Positions 38,819-51,603 are shown, numbered from the stretch's first letter. The stretch is 64,000 nt of DNA from Modicisalibacter luteus DSM 23508 (GCF_000378505.1 NZ_KB899992.1:277317-341316); one strand, 5' to 3'. Program-made: numbers and translations. Notes: a model not told the origin generated them from the letters alone.

Positions 38819-41071
38819 ATGGGTGGCCAGCGTAGCGTATCTGACGCGGGCGGAGTGAACGAGCCGCGTATTCTCATCGTCGGCCTAGGGCTCATCGGCG
38901 GGTCGTTGGCTGCCGGGCTGAAAGCATCGGGCTACAAAGGAAAGATTGCGGCCTGCGATCGCGATCCGGCTGAGATCGAACAGGGCGTTGCCCTCGGTGT
39001 CATCGACGAAGGTGGAACCGAACTGGCGGCGCTGGTGCCGGGTAGCTCACTGATTGTACTGGCTGTACCGGTGCTGGCCATGGAGCCGGTCATGGCTGAA
39101 CTGGCCCCGTTGATAGAGGATCAAGTGGTTACCGATGTCGGCAGCACAAAGCTGGCGATTCATCAGGCAGCCGAGCGGGTCTTCGGCCGGTTGCCGCCGC
39201 GATTCGTACTCGGCCATCCCATTGCTGGCTCCGAGAAGAGCGGGGTGGCGGCCTCCAATCCGTCATTGTACCGCCGTCACAAGGTGATTCTGACGCCCCA
39301 GTCCGATACCGACCCTGAAGCGGTAGCACGAGTCCGAGCGCTGTGGCAGGCCTGTGGCGCCCAGGTGCTGGAAATGGACGTGGCGCGACACGACCAGGTA
39401 CTGGCGCGGACCAGTCATCTGCCGCATCTTCTGGCATTTTCGCTTGTGGATACCCTGGCGCGCCAGGACGAGCGACTCGATATCTTTCGTTACGCCGCGG
39501 GCGGATTTCGCGATTTTACCCGTATTGCCGGTAGCGATCCGGTGATGTGGCGCGACATCTTTACGGCCAACCGTGAGGCCGTGCTGGAAGCGCTGGACGA
39601 CTTCGAGGTTGGTGTTGCGCGGCTTAGGCAGGCTGTTACTGACGGCGATGGCGATGCCATGCTGGGGATCTTCGACCGGGCCAGCCATGCCCGACATTAT
39701 TTCGATACTCTTTTGAATCAGACGAGATATCAGGCGATGGAACAACGCAACGTCCGCTACCGTGTCAGCCCCGGCGGCAGTGTCCTGGGCACGATTCGCG
39801 TCCCGGGAGACAAGTCGATCTCTCACCGATCGATCATGCTCGGTGCCCTGTCCGAGGGGGTGACCCAGGTTCAGGGCTTCCTCGAAGGCGAGGATAGCCT
39901 AGCCACGCTACAAGCATTCCGGGAGATGGGGGTGGTCATCGAAGGGCCGCACCAAGGCCGCGTAACTATTCATGGGGTTGGCATGCATGGCCTGAAAAAG
40001 CCGGCCGGTCCCTTGTATGTCGGCAATGCCGGCACCGCCATGCGCTTGTTTGCCGGCCTGCTTGCCGGTCAGGCGTTCGATACCGAGCTAACCGGCGATG
40101 CCTCGCTGACCAAGCGCCCCATGGGGCGAGTTGCCGATCCGCTGCGCCAGATGGGTGCGGTCATCGAAACGGCTGAAGGTGGTCGGCCGCCCCTGAAAAT
40201 CAAGGGCGGGCAGGCGCTCATGGGCATCGACTACGACATGCCCATGGCCAGTGCCCAAGTGAAATCCTGCCTGTTGCTGGCCGGTATGTATGCCCAGGGC
40301 GAGACGCGTGTGCGCGAGCCGGCACCAACCCGCGACCATACCGAGCGCATGCTCAATGGCTTCGGCTATCCGGTGAATCGCGAGGGTGCCGTGGCCATGC
40401 TGCAGGGTGGTGGGCGCCTCACGGCGGCGCCTATCGATGTGCCTTCCGATATTTCGTCTGCAACTTTCTTCCTGGTGGCTGCTGCGATCACGCCGGGTGC
40501 CGATCTGACCCTCGAGCACGTCGGTATCAATCCGACTCGCGTCGGGGTCATCAACATCCTCAAGGCCATGGGCGCCGACCTGGAGCTGTCCGATGAGCGC
40601 GAGGTCGGTGGCGAGCCGGTCGCTAACGTTCGCGTGCGCTATGCACCGCTCAAAGGGATCGAGATTCCGGTGGACCAAGTGCCGCTGGCCATCGATGAGT
40701 TCCCTGCACTGTTCATCGCCGCTGCCAACGCCAACGGTGTGACCCGGCTGCGGGGCGCCGAGGAGCTCCGCGTGAAGGAATCCGATCGGTTGCAATCCAT
40801 GGCCGATGGTCTTGCCATTCTCGGAGTCGAAAATAAGCTATACGAAGACGGCATCGATATTGTCGGTAGTGGTAGCGATGGGCCCAGCTACGGCGGAGGA
40901 CATATCGACAGCCATGGCGATCATCGCATTGCCATGGCGTTCACCATTGCCGGGCTGCGCGCCAGTGGCAATATCGTTATCGACGACTGTGCCAATGTGG
41001 CGACGTCGTTTCCCGGCTTCGTCGATCTGGCGCGTCGGGTGGGGCTGACTCTGGAGGAGGTGAGTGCATGA
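38819..41071 (+). CDS. Fused prephenate dehydrogenase/EPSP synthase (TyrA-AroA)
   Basis: 750 aa fusion. Residues 15-295: NAD-dependent arogenate/prephenate dehydrogenase ([29 protein letters not shown]). Residues 305-750: EPSP synthase, with [51 protein letters not shown] and DHRIAMAF. The latter set resembles the Bacillus/CP4-type lineage rather than E. coli AroA, but keeps Gly in GNAGTAMR. Fusions of this kind are known in pseudomonads. It overlaps cmk by four bases. Confidence 0.95.
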   Translation: MGGQRSVSDAGGVNEPRILIVGLGLIGGSLAAGLKASGYKGKIAACDRDPAEIEQGVALGVIDEGGTELAALVPGSSLIVLAVPVLAMEPVMAELAPLIEDQVVTDVGSTKLAIHQAAERVFGRLPPRFVLGHPIAGSEKSGVAASNPSLYRRHKVILTPQSDTDPEAVARVRALWQACGAQVLEMDVARHDQVLARTSHLPHLLAFSLVDTLARQDERLDIFRYAAGGFRDFTRIAGSDPVMWRDIFTANREAVLEALDDFEVGVARLRQAVTDGDGDAMLGIFDRASHARHYFDTLLNQTRYQAMEQRNVRYRVSPGGSVLGTIRVPGDKSISHRSIMLGALSEGVTQVQGFLEGEDSLATLQAFREMGVVIEGPHQGRVTIHGVGMHGLKKPAGPLYVGNAGTAMRLFAGLLAGQAFDTELTGDASLTKRPMGRVADPLRQMGAVIETAEGGRPPLKIKGGQALMGIDYDMPMASAQVKSCLLLAGMYAQGETRVREPAPTRDHTERMLNGFGYPVNREGAVAMLQGGGRLTAAPIDVPSDISSATFFLVAAAITPGADLTLEHVGINPTRVGVINILKAMGADLELSDEREVGGEPVANVRVRYAPLKGIEIPVDQVPLAIDEFPALFIAAANANGVTRLRGAEELRVKESDRLQSMADGLAILGVENKLYEDGIDIVGSGSDGPSYGGGHIDSHGDHRIAMAFTIAGLRASGNIVIDDCANVATSFPGFVDLARRVGLTLEEVSA

Positions 41072-41763
41072 ACTCCCCGCATCAAGCGGCGGTGCTGACC
41101 CTCGATGGGCCCGGCGGTGCCGGCAAGGGAACGATCAGCCGGCTTATTGCTGAGCGTCTGGGTTGGCATCTGCTTGATTCCGGTGCCTTGTACCGGCTGA
41201 CCGCACAAGCGGCCGTAAAGCATGGCGTCTCGTTTGATGACGAGCCGGCTCTGGCGCGTTTGGCCGAAACGCTGGACGTAACGTTCCTGGCTGAGGATAG
41301 CGTCACACGGGTCATGCTGGAAGGCGAGGATGTCAGTACGGCCATTCGCACCGAAGCCGCCGGAGAGCGAGCATCACAGGTTGCCGTCTTGCCCGCGGTA
41401 CGCCAAGCGCTGTTGGCACGCCAGCGCGACTTTCGGCAGATGCCGGGGCTGGTCGCCGATGGTCGAGATATGGGAACCGTGGTCTTTCCCGACGCACCTC
41501 TCAAGATATTTTTGACTGCTTCGGCTGAAGAGCGTGCTAGGCGACGCTTCCTTCAGTTGCAGGAAGCTGGCGAAAATGCTAGTCTACCGAGTCTTTTAAA
41601 AGAGATTCAGGCTCGAGACGCGCGCGATATGCAGCGCGCCGTGGCGCCACTCAAACCGGCACATGATGCCATTGAGCTGGATACCACCGAGCTGGCGATA
41701 CCGGATGTGGTGGATCACATACAGAGACTTCTCGCTGATCAAGGCTTTATTCCTTCGGCCTGA
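41068..41763 (+). CDS. cmk: Cytidylate kinase Cmk
   Basis: Phosphorylates CMP and dCMP. 231 aa with P-loop [16 protein letters not shown] at residues 11-26, [12 protein letters not shown] near 36 and [21 protein letters not shown] near 130. ATG overlaps the aroA stop. A 185-base spacer with a short CCGGG/CCCGG hairpin (about 41784-41797) leads to rpsA and may hold the rpsA promoter and autoregulatory leader. Confidence 0.95.
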   Translation: MNSPHQAAVLTLDGPGGAGKGTISRLIAERLGWHLLDSGALYRLTAQAAVKHGVSFDDEPALARLAETLDVTFLAEDSVTRVMLEGEDVSTAIRTEAAGERASQVAVLPAVRQALLARQRDFRQMPGLVADGRDMGTVVFPDAPLKIFLTASAEERARRRFLQLQEAGENASLPSLLKEIQARDARDMQRAVAPLKPAHDAIELDTTELAIPDVVDHIQRLLADQGFIPSA

Positions 41764-41948
41764 GTCCAGTGAGACAGACGCTTCCGGGTCCCCCGGCAAG
41801 ATGTGAAGACGTGGTTCGGCAACTGACTGAAAGCCGAGCCAGGTCAAACCAGCGCTAACATCCCCGGGGATTTGTGCAGTAGGCCCGTACTTGCTGGTGG
41901 TGCGGAGAAGGCGACAACCGCCATTAACGTTGATCACGTAGGATGCTC

Positions 41949-43628
41949 ATGAGCGAAAGCTTTGCTGAATTGTTTGAACAGTCTCTCCAGGACATCAACA
42001 TGGAACCCGGTGCCATCGTCATGGCAACCGTGGTGGACATCGATGGTGACTGGATTACCGTCAACGCCGGCCTGAAGTCCGAAGGGCAGATTCCCGCTGC
42101 TCAGTTCAAGGACGATAATGGCGAGCTGACCATTGGCGTTGGCGACGAAGTCAAGGTTGCATTGGAAGCCGTTGAAGACGGTTTCGGTGAAACCCGCCTG
42201 TCCCGCGAGAAGGCCAAGCGTGCCGAAGCGTGGAAAGAGCTGGAAGCAGCCTTCGAGAAAGACGAGATCGTCAAGGGCGTGATCAACGGCAAGGTCAAGG
42301 GCGGTTTCACCGTCGACGTGGCATCTATCCGTGCCTTCCTGCCGGGCTCTCTGGTCGACGTTCGCCCGGTTCGCGACACCGCGCACCTGGAAAACAAAGA
42401 GCTCGACTTCAAGGTCATCAAGCTCGATCCCAAGCGTAACAATGTCGTAGTTTCCCGCCGCGCCGTCCTCGAAGCCGAGAACAGCGCCGAGCGCGAAGCT
42501 CTGCTCGCTACCCTGCAGGAAGGCCAGCAGATCAATGGTATCGTCAAGAACCTGACCGATTACGGTGCGTTCGTTGATCTGGGTGGCGTTGACGGTCTGC
42601 TACACATCACCGACATGGCCTGGAAGCGTATCAAGCATCCTTCCGAGATCGTGGCCGTTGGTGATGAGATCAACGTCAAAGTGCTCAAGTTCGACCGCGA
42701 GCGTAATCGCGTATCGTTGGGCCTGAAGCAGTTGGGCGAAGATCCGTGGGTCAACATCAAGGATCGTTACCCGGAAGGCACCAAGGTCAACGCCCGCGTC
42801 ACCAACCTCACCGACTACGGCTGCTTCGCCGAGCTGGAAGAGGGTGTCGAGGGTCTGGTTCACGTGTCCGAAATGGACTGGACCAATAAGAACATCCACC
42901 CGTCCAAGGTCGTTCAGGTCGGCGACGAAGTGGAAGTCATGGTTCTGGACATCGACGAAGAGCGTCGTCGTATTTCCCTGGGTATCAAGCAGTGCACCAC
43001 TAACCCGTGGGAAGATTTCAACGCGCGCTACAACAAGGGTGACCGCGTTTCTGGCACCATCAAGTCGATCACCGACTTCGGTATCTTCATCGGTCTCGAA
43101 GGTGGCATCGACGGTTTGGTTCACCTGTCCGACATTTCCTGGACCGAGACCGGTGAAGAAGCCGTTCGTCAGTTCAAGAAGGGCGACGAAGCCGAAGCGG
43201 TCATTCTGTCCATCGATCCTGAGCGTGAGCGCATCTCGCTAGGCATCAAGCAGCTTGAAACCGACCCGGTTTCCGAGTTCCTGGCTGTGAACGACAAGGG
43301 CGCTATCGTCACAGGTCGTGTAGTGGAAGTCGATGCCAAGGAAGCCCAGGTCGAGCTGGCAACTGATGTCATCGCCGTTCTGAAGGCTTCCGAAATCAGC
43401 GCGGATCGTATCGAAGATGCACGTAACGTGCTGAGCGAAGGCGACAGCGTCGAAGCGCGTATCGTGGGTGTGGATCGCAAGAACCGCGCCATCAGCCTGT
43501 CCATCAAGGCGAAGGATCAGGCGGCCGATACCCGTCGCAACGTGAACCGTGGGCGCGATCAGGAAACCGAGTCCGGTGGACCGACCACTATCGGCGACTT
43601 GATCAAGCAGCAGATGGGTCAGGACTGA
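41949..43628 (+). CDS. rpsA: 30S ribosomal protein S1
   Basis: 559 aa, close to E. coli S1 (557), with six S1 RNA-binding repeats: two N-terminal ribosome-anchoring repeats, then four copies with the pattern GxVxxLTDYGxFxxLxxGxxGLxHxS. Start ATG at 41949 ([11 protein letters not shown]) is favoured over ATG 41943 because TAGGA is then properly spaced. In E. coli ihfB-lapA-lapB follow rpsA; here those genes are elsewhere in the window and reversed. Confidence 0.97.
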   Translation: MSESFAELFEQSLQDINMEPGAIVMATVVDIDGDWITVNAGLKSEGQIPAAQFKDDNGELTIGVGDEVKVALEAVEDGFGETRLSREKAKRAEAWKELEAAFEKDEIVKGVINGKVKGGFTVDVASIRAFLPGSLVDVRPVRDTAHLENKELDFKVIKLDPKRNNVVVSRRAVLEAENSAEREALLATLQEGQQINGIVKNLTDYGAFVDLGGVDGLLHITDMAWKRIKHPSEIVAVGDEINVKVLKFDRERNRVSLGLKQLGEDPWVNIKDRYPEGTKVNARVTNLTDYGCFAELEEGVEGLVHVSEMDWTNKNIHPSKVVQVGDEVEVMVLDIDEERRRISLGIKQCTTNPWEDFNARYNKGDRVSGTIKSITDFGIFIGLEGGIDGLVHLSDISWTETGEEAVRQFKKGDEAEAVILSIDPERERISLGIKQLETDPVSEFLAVNDKGAIVTGRVVEVDAKEAQVELATDVIAVLKASEISADRIEDARNVLSEGDSVEARIVGVDRKNRAISLSIKAKDQAADTRRNVNRGRDQETESGGPTTIGDLIKQQMGQD

Positions 43629-43636
43629 TATTGCCT

Positions 43637-43717
43637 CCCTCGGGGTGCTTTCCCCGAGGGATGATCAGCCAAATGATCATCTAAGCCGCGGCCTCCTTTG
43701 GGGGCCGCGGCTTTTTT
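43637..43717 (+). terminator. Tandem hairpins terminating rpsA
   Basis: CCCTCGGGG/CCCCGAGGG (43637-43660), then ATGATC/GATCAT (43661-43680), then a strong AAGCCGCGGCC/GGCCGCGGCTT stem (43683-43713) followed by a T run. Only the last is a classical intrinsic terminator; the others may stabilise the mRNA end. Confidence 0.88.
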
Positions 43718-43751
43718 ATGCTGGCATTAATACCGAGTGACAACCGCAACG

Positions 43752-44528
43752 TCATTTTTTAGGCGCATCACCATTTACACCTGCATCGACGCAACGTGAT
43801 GGGCCTGCCTTTTGCTCTATGGAATTTAAGAAGCCGCGCAGGATCGAAAGCTCCTTGCGTGTCGGCTGGGCCCGTGTAAACAGCGCGTGCATATGATCCC
43901 CGGTTCGTGCATGTGGCTGGGTGAGAAAACCGATGTCCTGCATCACGCGATGTAAATGGTCGTGAAACTGCGTCACTTGCTGCTGGGTAGGTAGAGGTGT
44001 ACTACGCGGTGCAGCTGTTTTGAAATTGCTGTCCGGTCGATGTCGCCAGGCGCGGAATACTTCGTAAGCCAAGACCTGGACCGCCTGGGATAGATTAAGT
44101 ATTCCGTAGTCAGGGTTGGCAGGGATACTCACCTGATGAGTACAACAGCGGATCTCTTCATTAGTCAGGCCGAAGCGTTCACGACCGAAAACCAAGGCAA
44201 CCGGGGCGTCACTGGCAAATGAAACGATATCGCGAGCCATGTCGTCGGGCTCATCATAATGGGGAAGTGGCATATTGCGTAGACGTGCACTGGCGCCTAC
44301 AACCTGCACGCAATCGGTTATGGCCTCTTCAAGCGTAGTGACTACGCGAGCGTTATCGACAACATCCTCCGCGCCGGCGGCTAGACGGCTGGCCTCCTCA
44401 TCGGGAAATTGACGCGGGTTGACTAATGTCAGCTGATTCAGGCCCATGGTTTTCATGGCGCGGGCACTGGCCCCAATGTTACCGGGATGGAACGTCTGGA
44501 CGAGTACGATGCGAATATTTTCAAGCAT
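43752..44528 (-). CDS. trmJ: tRNA (cytidine/uridine-2'-O-)-methyltransferase TrmJ
   Basis: SPOUT methyltransferase for position 32 of the tRNA anticodon loop. 258 aa with VLVQTFHPGNIGASARAMKTM, the knot motifs ALVFGRERFGLTNEE and IPANPDYGILNLSQAVQVLAYE. ATG at 44528 has only a weak ribosome site. Usually near iscR or suhB in enterobacteria; here it stands alone between rpsA and groEL, convergent with rpsA. Confidence 0.92.
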   Translation of the reverse strand: MLENIRIVLVQTFHPGNIGASARAMKTMGLNQLTLVNPRQFPDEEASRLAAGAEDVVDNARVVTTLEEAITDCVQVVGASARLRNMPLPHYDEPDDMARDIVSFASDAPVALVFGRERFGLTNEEIRCCTHQVSIPANPDYGILNLSQAVQVLAYEVFRAWRHRPDSNFKTAAPRSTPLPTQQQVTQFHDHLHRVMQDIGFLTQPHARTGDHMHALFTRAQPTRKELSILRGFLNSIEQKAGPSRCVDAGVNGDAPKK

Positions 44529-44641
44529 GAAGAGATGTCATGATTGCAGAATGAAGGGCTAGTTTACGTGAGGCACTCCGCCTGCGGGAGTCATTAGCCT
44601 TAGCGAGGGGCTGGTTTGCTGGTAATGAATAACTGGGCATG

Positions 44642-44670
44642 AAAAAGCCCCGCCAATCTATGGCGGGGCT
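44642..44670 (-). terminator. Rho-independent terminator of groESL
   Basis: Read on the minus strand: AGCCCCGCC, seven-base loop, GGCGGGGCT, then five T in total. It lies 38 bases past the groEL stop. Confidence 0.92.
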
Positions 44671-44707
44671 CGATACTAGCTAAGGCTAGTGGTGCAGGGC
44701 CGACTGC

Positions 44708-46360
<1,653 letters not shown>

Positions 46361-46410
46361 TCAGTGCGATAAACGATTAATGGAATAAAGGACCGGGTCT
46401 TAGCCCGCTA

Positions 46411-46704
46411 TTAACCTTCAACCACGGCAAGAATGTCTGATTCGCTCATGATCAGAACTTCTTCACCATCGATTTTCTGCTTTTCGACGCCGAAGCCTTC
46501 CTTGAAGATGACGGTATCGCCAACCTTGACGTCCAGCGGACGTACTTCACCGTTGTCGAGAATCCGGCCGTTACCGACGGCGAGGATTTCGCCACGAGTC
46601 GGCTTTTCCTGGGCGTTGCCCGGGAGCACGATTCCGCCAGCTGTTTTCTGTTCTTCTTCAACGCGACGGACGACGACGCGATCGTGCAAGGGACGGATGT
46701 TCAT
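46411..46704 (-). CDS. groES: Co-chaperonin GroES
   Basis: 97 aa heptameric lid of Gro[20 protein letters not shown], the mobile loop [19 protein letters not shown] and [11 protein letters not shown] are typical. ATG at 46704 follows AGGAG. On the minus strand a CTTGAG element lies about 60 bases upstream, but I could not find a matching sigma-32 -10 box, so heat-shock control is expected from family knowledge only. Confidence 0.97.
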   Translation of the reverse strand: MNIRPLHDRVVVRRVEEEQKTAGGIVLPGNAQEKPTRGEILAVGNGRILDNGEVRPLDVKVGDTVIFKEGFGVEKQKIDGEEVLIMSESDILAVVEG

Positions 46705-46891
46705 TGCTCACGTTCTCCTGATAGTTGCATGACTCGAAGTGCATGATCCCTGTCGAGCAAAGCTCAAGGGGTGGGAAGCCGAAGCTACCCGCTGTTATTG
46801 ACCAAACGGTAATACCGCATGATCGAATTCGTTACTGATCCCCTTAGTGGGGTCGGTGAAATCCCTTTCAAGGCCGGCAAAGAAAAAAATT

Positions 46892-47404
46892 TCAATAGCG
46901 CGGCTCGTCCTTGGAAATAAAGTCGCCTTCGATGGGTGTGCCCTGATTCTGGTCTTTGTCGTTGTGTTCCTGATCTAGCGGATCGCTCTCTTGGCGGGGC
47001 TGTTGAGACCAGCCGTCGCTTCCTCGCGTATAGCCTGTCGCGGTAAAGCTTTGGAAACGAAAAGGGAGACGTGACAAAAACCTGCCCAGAAGTCGCCGTG
47101 ACGTAGGCAAGAGGCACATGAAGCCCAGGGCATCGGAGAGAAACCCTGGAGCCATGAGCAGGGCGCCGCCAAAGATCAGGGCCGCGCCGATCATCAGTTC
47201 GTCGGAGGGTATTTCCCCTTGGGCAAGGCGCTGCTGAGCGCGCTGGAACGTGGCCAATCCTTCGCGACGTACCAGATGCAGGCCCAGGAAACCGGTTCCC
47301 AGAATGAGCAGCAATGTCATTAGCAGGCCAATCTGGGCGCCTACAGAAAACAGAATGACGAAATCCAGCAGGGCGAACAGGGTAAAGGCAAAGAGAATCG
47401 GCAT
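46892..47404 (-). CDS. fxsA: FxsA family membrane protein
   Basis: 170 aa. Two to three membrane helices (FAFTLFALLDFVILFSVGAQIG; LMTLLLILGTGFLGLHLVRREG; ALIFGGALLMAPGFLSDALG), the FxsA family pattern, then a hydrophilic tail rich in Asp, Gln and Glu. In E. coli FxsA affects exclusion of phage T7 by F plasmid. ATG at 47404 follows CGGAG. Its position next to groES is conserved in gammaproteobacteria. Confidence 0.9.
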   Translation of the reverse strand: MPILFAFTLFALLDFVILFSVGAQIGLLMTLLLILGTGFLGLHLVRREGLATFQRAQQRLAQGEIPSDELMIGAALIFGGALLMAPGFLSDALGFMCLLPTSRRLLGRFLSRLPFRFQSFTATGYTRGSDGWSQQPRQESDPLDQEHNDKDQNQGTPIEGDFISKDEPRY

Positions 47405-47574
47405 AGGTGCTCCGGATCACGTGACTTTTCAGGAAATGGTGGCGAATCGACAGATTGCAAGTCCATTCAAGCATCCAGCTCCCCGCCTAAGGCCAATAGC
47501 GGTGGCGATCCAGGCATGCTATGGTCAATATATGTTGCAGTGCACAACGAGTGCTGAGCGCAGGAGATAATATT

Positions 47575-48336
47575 ATGCAGCTAGAAGGTGCGGTGGTTGC
47601 CATTACGGGAGGAGCGCGTGGCCTGGGGCTGGCCATGGCCAAAGAGCTCGGAAAGCGGGGCGCGCGCTTGGCATTGATCGACATGCAGGGAGATTCGCTA
47701 GATGACGCGGTCAATGCTCTGAAGGATGTCGACATCGAAGCGCAGGCCTTCATCGCTGATGTTGCCGATGAAAACTCGGTGATCGAAACCTTCGCCGAGA
47801 TACGTGAGCGCATGGGCGCTCTTTATGGCCTGGTCAACAATGCCGGTATTACCCGAGACGGGTTACTGGTCAAAGCCAAAGCGGGGCGTGTCGAAAGCCG
47901 TATGTCCCTTGAGCACTGGAAACAGGTCGTCGACGTCAATCTGACTGGTGTATTCCTATGCGGACGTGAGGCGGCCAGCCAAATGATCGAGGCGGGCCAC
48001 GAGGGTGTTATCGTCAATATTTCCAGTATTTCCCGCGCAGGGAACATGGGGCAGAGCAACTATGCAGCTGCCAAAGCGGGAGTAGTTGCACTGACGGTTA
48101 CTTGGGCCAAAGAGCTTGCACGTTACGGCATTCGTGTCGGAGCGGTGGCACCTGGATTCATCGAGACGGAGATGACGGCATCGATGCGACCCGAGATTCT
48201 CGAGAGGATCACCAAGGGCGTTCCGCTGGGGAGGTTAGGGCAGCCTGAAGCTATTGCCGATAGCGTGCGCTATATCTTCGAGAACGCCTATTTCAGCGGC
48301 CGGGTCATCGAGTGCGATGGTGCGCTGCGTATCTAG
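47575..48336 (+). CDS. Short-chain dehydrogenase/reductase (FabG-like)
   Basis: 253 aa classical SDR. Cofactor loop GGARGLGLAMA near residues 12-22, NNAG near 88, catalytic Ser (ISSISRAGNMG) and YAAAKAG near 163-169, PGFIETEMT. Similar to 3-oxoacyl-ACP or acetoacetyl-CoA reductases, but substrate is not evident and no fab or pha gene is adjacent. ATG at 47575 with AGGAG eight bases upstream; an earlier in-frame start is ignored. Confidence 0.88.
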   Translation: MQLEGAVVAITGGARGLGLAMAKELGKRGARLALIDMQGDSLDDAVNALKDVDIEAQAFIADVADENSVIETFAEIRERMGALYGLVNNAGITRDGLLVKAKAGRVESRMSLEHWKQVVDVNLTGVFLCGREAASQMIEAGHEGVIVNISSISRAGNMGQSNYAAAKAGVVALTVTWAKELARYGIRVGAVAPGFIETEMTASMRPEILERITKGVPLGRLGQPEAIADSVRYIFENAYFSGRVIECDGALRI

Positions 48337-48407
48337 GCGGTTACGACGGCAGGCACTGTGGCCCCTCGGGACGATGCCTGTGCCTGCCTGATCAGATGCT
48401 GAGATGT

Positions 48408-48677
48408 TCAGATCTCAGCTTGCGCACGCAGGCCTTCGATCGTTCCAGTACCAATGCCACTGACGCGATCGAGTTCGTCGACGCTCGTGAACGGGCCGTT
48501 AGCGGTGCGGTCTTCCACGATGGCCTGGGCCTTGGAGTCACCGATGCCGGGCAACTGTGCCAAGGTTTCGGCATCTGCGGTATTGATGTTTACGGTAGAG
48601 GCTGCGTCCTGAGCCATGACCAGCGAGGCGCTGCCGAGCAACAGGCTGAAGGCGGCCGCCTTGAGCAAGCTTTTCAT
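48408..48677 (-). CDS. comEA: ComEA-type helix-hairpin-helix DNA-binding protein
   Basis: 89 aa. Signal peptide (residues 1-22, ending VMA-QD) and a single HhH domain with VNINTADAETLAQLPGIGDS. In Gram-negative bacteria such periplasmic proteins pull in transforming DNA taken up by type IV pili; the pilBCD genes in this window fit that. Short ComEA-like proteins may also have other roles. ATG at 48677 follows AAGGAAATGAG. Isolated gene. Confidence 0.9.
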   Translation of the reverse strand: MKSLLKAAAFSLLLGSASLVMAQDAASTVNINTADAETLAQLPGIGDSKAQAIVEDRTANGPFTSVDELDRVSGIGTGTIEGLRAQAEI

Positions 48678-48846
48678 CTCATTTCCTTCTGTTTCTGATG
48701 GGCGAAAGTGTTGCCGGTCCTACCCTAATCTGCAGGCTTGGCTAAGAAATAGAGAATTTACCGGTGAATGACGTAAGCCATTGACTCGACATGACGACGT
48801 TATCGCCTGCAACCTTGGCGGGTTCATGCCGGCTTCAGGACGACGC

Positions 48847-48855
48847 TGGTATACT
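48847..48855 (+). promoter_or_regulatory. Extended -10 promoter element upstream of pyrF
   Basis: TGG-TATACT at 48847-48855, 28 bases before the pyrF start, with no good -35. Predicted promoter for pyrF. Confidence 0.5.
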
Positions 48856-48882
48856 GGCGACGAATATCGTTCCGGAGTCGTC

Positions 48883-49599
48883 ATGCCTTCCCCTATTTCC
48901 CCTTTGATCATCGCGCTGGATTATGCGTCGCTGGATGCGGCTTTGTGCATGGCGGATCGTCTTGATCCGCGTCGTTGCCGCGTCAAGGTCGGCAAGGAGC
49001 TTTTCACGCGCAGCGGGCCTGACATTCTCGAAGCGCTTCACGGTCGGGGATTCGAGGTGTTTCTTGATCTCAAGTTTCACGATATCCCCAACACCGTAGC
49101 CAGTGCCGTCCAGGCAGCAGCAGAGCAAGGCGTGTGGATGGTCAATGTGCATGCTTCGGGTGGTCGTCGAATGATGACCGCGGCGCGTGAACGTCTGGAG
49201 CAGCACAATCTCGCTACTCGCCTGATCGCCGTAACGGTGTTGACCAGCATGGAGCGAGGCGATCTGGCCGAGCTCGGCCTAGATGTCGAGCCGGTGGCGC
49301 AGGTGGAGCGGCTAGCCTCGCTAGCACACGCGAGTGGCATGGATGGCGTGGTGTGTTCGGCCCAGGAGTCCGCACGCTTACGCGAGATTTGCGGCGACGC
49401 TTTCCTCAAGGTGACACCCGGCATTCGCCCTGCCTTCGCCGAGACTGGAGATCAGCGCCGAGTCATGACGCCTGCCGAAGCAATGGCTGCAGGAAGTACG
49501 CATCTGGTCGTCGGGCGACCAGTCACCCAGGCAGCCGATCCCATGGCGGCGTTGGCTGCCCTCGAGCAGGAACTGGCTATTCGCCCTCAAGGCCAGTGA
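48883..49599 (+). CDS. pyrF: Orotidine 5'-phosphate decarboxylase PyrF
   Basis: Last step of UMP synthesis. 238 aa TIM barrel with [13 protein letters not shown], the catalytic [13 protein letters not shown] near residues 60-72 and VTPGIRP near 180. ATG at 48883 (MPSPISPLI) follows CCGGAG; an in-frame start at 48781 would add an unrelated 34-residue extension. Its end overlaps the convergent lapB by 23 bases. Confidence 0.95.
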   Translation: MPSPISPLIIALDYASLDAALCMADRLDPRRCRVKVGKELFTRSGPDILEALHGRGFEVFLDLKFHDIPNTVASAVQAAAEQGVWMVNVHASGGRRMMTAARERLEQHNLATRLIAVTVLTSMERGDLAELGLDVEPVAQVERLASLAHASGMDGVVCSAQESARLREICGDAFLKVTPGIRPAFAETGDQRRVMTPAEAMAAGSTHLVVGRPVTQAADPMAALAALEQELAIRPQGQ

Positions 49600-50764
49600 T
49601 AGGCTTGGTAGTGCCCCAATGGCGGCAACTGGGGCACTGCCAGAGCAATTGCCCACCCGAGAAGCCACATCGCTGGCAGCGAAAACGCGGACGGACTTTG
49701 AGCAGCTTGTCGGTGTGCTGCTTTAGCAGGACGATGCGCTCGCGCTGTGGCGTGACAGTGGTGTCCAGCAACGAGAGGTCCATCAGATAATCGATACCGC
49801 GCAAGCTCGGAGTGCTGGCTAGATGCTCGCTGACCAGACGGGTTGCGGCCTCGACGCCTTCACGGCGTTCCAGTAGTTGGGCCAGCATGAGAACGGCGCT
49901 GATATGCGGCGTGGTCGTAATCGACTGGTGGAGGTACTGCTCCAGGTCGCGTTCATTTTCAAGCTTGAGGAAAGCATCGCGTAGCGGCTCGAGAATGACG
50001 GGAGTAAAGTCACGATCCTGTTCAGGGATACGCTTCAGGTAACGTATTTCCCACTTGTAATGGCCCGTGTCCTGTTCGAGTTTGGCCAGAAGCCAGTTGG
50101 CTCTGACGCAGCTGTCATCGATGGAGAGTGCCTGGCGCAACCGCTTGCGTGCCAGCGCAGGACTGGCCGATTGCATGTTCTGCTGTGCCAACTCGCAAAG
50201 CCAGTGTGCCGCTGCCCGGCGGATATCCTTATCCTGGCGTACCATCTGGGGCAGGGCCACGTCCAAGGCCTGTTGCCATTCGCGCTCGCGTTCGAACAGG
50301 TCCACCAGTAGACGCCGGGCTGCCTGTCGTATCCCGTCGTCGTGGGTGTCCCGTAGCACTTGTTGAAGCAGGCGTTCGGAACGGTCGAGCAGCCCAAGAT
50401 GCAAGAAATCGCGAGCCAGCTCCAGCTGGACCTGATCACCCTGAGCGTTAGTCAGCGAGGGCCTGGCCAGCAAATTCTGATGAATTTTGACGGCGCGGTC
50501 GGCCTCGCCGCGAGTACGAAACAGGTTGCCCAGCGCGATGTGGGTTTCGATGGTATCACTATTGACTTCGAGTGCCTGTACGAAGGTCTCTATGGCACGG
50601 TCGGGCTGCTCATTGAGCAGATAGTTGAGGCCCACGAAATAATCGCGGGACAAGGTGGCTTGCTGCTGCGACTGGCGACGTGACTTGACCGCCTCGCGGC
50701 GCCCCAGCCACCAGCCAATTGCAATTGCCGCCAACAGCAGGGCCAGCAGCAGCAGGTCTGGCAT
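49577..50764 (-). CDS. lapB: Lipopolysaccharide assembly protein LapB (YciM)
   Basis: 395 aa. N-terminal membrane anchor ([20 protein letters not shown]), nine or so TPR-like repeats and a C-terminal rubredoxin-type metal site (CQRCGF, then CPSC). LapB works with FtsH to control LpxC turnover; lpxC is also in this window. The start immediately follows the lapA stop, implying coupling. Confidence 0.95.
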   Translation of the reverse strand: MPDLLLLALLLAAIAIGWWLGRREAVKSRRQSQQQATLSRDYFVGLNYLLNEQPDRAIETFVQALEVNSDTIETHIALGNLFRTRGEADRAVKIHQNLLARPSLTNAQGDQVQLELARDFLHLGLLDRSERLLQQVLRDTHDDGIRQAARRLLVDLFEREREWQQALDVALPQMVRQDKDIRRAAAHWLCELAQQNMQSASPALARKRLRQALSIDDSCVRANWLLAKLEQDTGHYKWEIRYLKRIPEQDRDFTPVILEPLRDAFLKLENERDLEQYLHQSITTTPHISAVLMLAQLLERREGVEAATRLVSEHLASTPSLRGIDYLMDLSLLDTTVTPQRERIVLLKQHTDKLLKVRPRFRCQRCGFSGGQLLWQCPSCRHWGTTKPITGLEGE

Positions 50765-51070
50765 TTAAGGAATTTCCTTGAACTCCTGAATCCGGAGGCG
50801 GTCGAGCTCCTTACGCTGCTGTTGATTGTGGCGCTGGGCTCGGGTCAGCAGCGTACGTAGTCGCAGGTAGACCCCAGTCATTGCCAGCATGCCCAACAGT
50901 ACGCCACAGGCTAGGGCAATCAGCAGCCAGAGCGATAGCGAGGCGGGGGGCAACTCGACCCAGATTAGGTTCAGTGGTAGCGCCTGCTGGTTGTTCACGG
51001 CGAAGAGGATGCCTAACAGCAAGACTACCAGCAGAATCACGGCCAGCAGCAGCCCTTTGAGCCAACGCAT
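50765..51070 (-). CDS. lapA: Lipopolysaccharide assembly protein LapA (YciS)
   Basis: 101 aa with two membrane helices (LLLAVILLVVLLLGILFAVNN and LWLLIALACGVLLGMLAMTG) and a cytoplasmic coiled-coil tail. Partner of LapB in LPS assembly. ATG at 51070 follows AAGGAT. Lies between ihfB and lapB, as in E. coli. Confidence 0.93.
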   Translation of the reverse strand: MRWLKGLLLAVILLVVLLLGILFAVNNQQALPLNLIWVELPPASLSLWLLIALACGVLLGMLAMTGVYLRLRTLLTRAQRHNQQQRKELDRLRIQEFKEIP

Positions 51071-51105
51071 AGCAATATCCTTTTTGAATTCGGTCTCGTC
51101 CGGGG

Positions 51106-51402
51106 TCAGTAGCCCAGCGCGCGGCTGGCGTTGACCTGTTCCCTTAGTTCCTTGCCTGGCTTGAAGTGTGGCACGTATTTGCCATCGAGATCGACAGGAT
51201 CGCCGGTTTTGGGGTTACGGCCAAGGCGTGGTTCTCGATAGTGCAGCGAAAAGCTGCCGAAGCCACGTATCTCGACACGGCCACCATCGGCCAGGGCGTC
51301 TGTAATATCGTCGAGTATGATACGTACTGCAGCCTCGACTTCCTTGATGGACAGCTCGGGCTGTCGCATGGCGATCTGTTCGATCAACTCGGACTTGGTC
51401 AT
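51106..51402 (-). CDS. ihfB: Integration host factor beta subunit
   Basis: 98 aa HU/IHF fold DNA-bending protein. [20 protein letters not shown] at the start, [20 protein letters not shown] and [21 protein letters not shown]. The IHF-type Pro in the beta-arm is in NPKTG. ATG at 51402 follows GGAG. In E. coli it directly follows rpsA; here it heads a separate ihfB-lapA-lapB unit. Confidence 0.95.
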   Translation of the reverse strand: MTKSELIEQIAMRQPELSIKEVEAAVRIILDDITDALADGGRVEIRGFGSFSLHYREPRLGRNPKTGDPVDLDGKYVPHFKPGKELREQVNASRALGY

Positions 51403-51603
51403 CGATATCTCCGTGCGGCATGGCCTGCCCAGCAGGCAGCATGTGTTGTTGTTTTGTTCAGCATACTGCGTAAACCGTGAGAAAACAACGCACTAGCCAG
51501 ACGACAAACGCCACACTTTTCACGGGGCGGCAGTGACAATATCGTACCCGGGAAGGCTCGGGTATACTTTCGCCACATTCATCCGAGACACAAGGGGCCC
51601 CTG

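Noticed and set aside
46705..46800. Sigma-32 heat-shock promoter upstream of groES
   Set aside because: A CTTGAG element exists but no acceptable CCCCAT-type -10 at the right distance.
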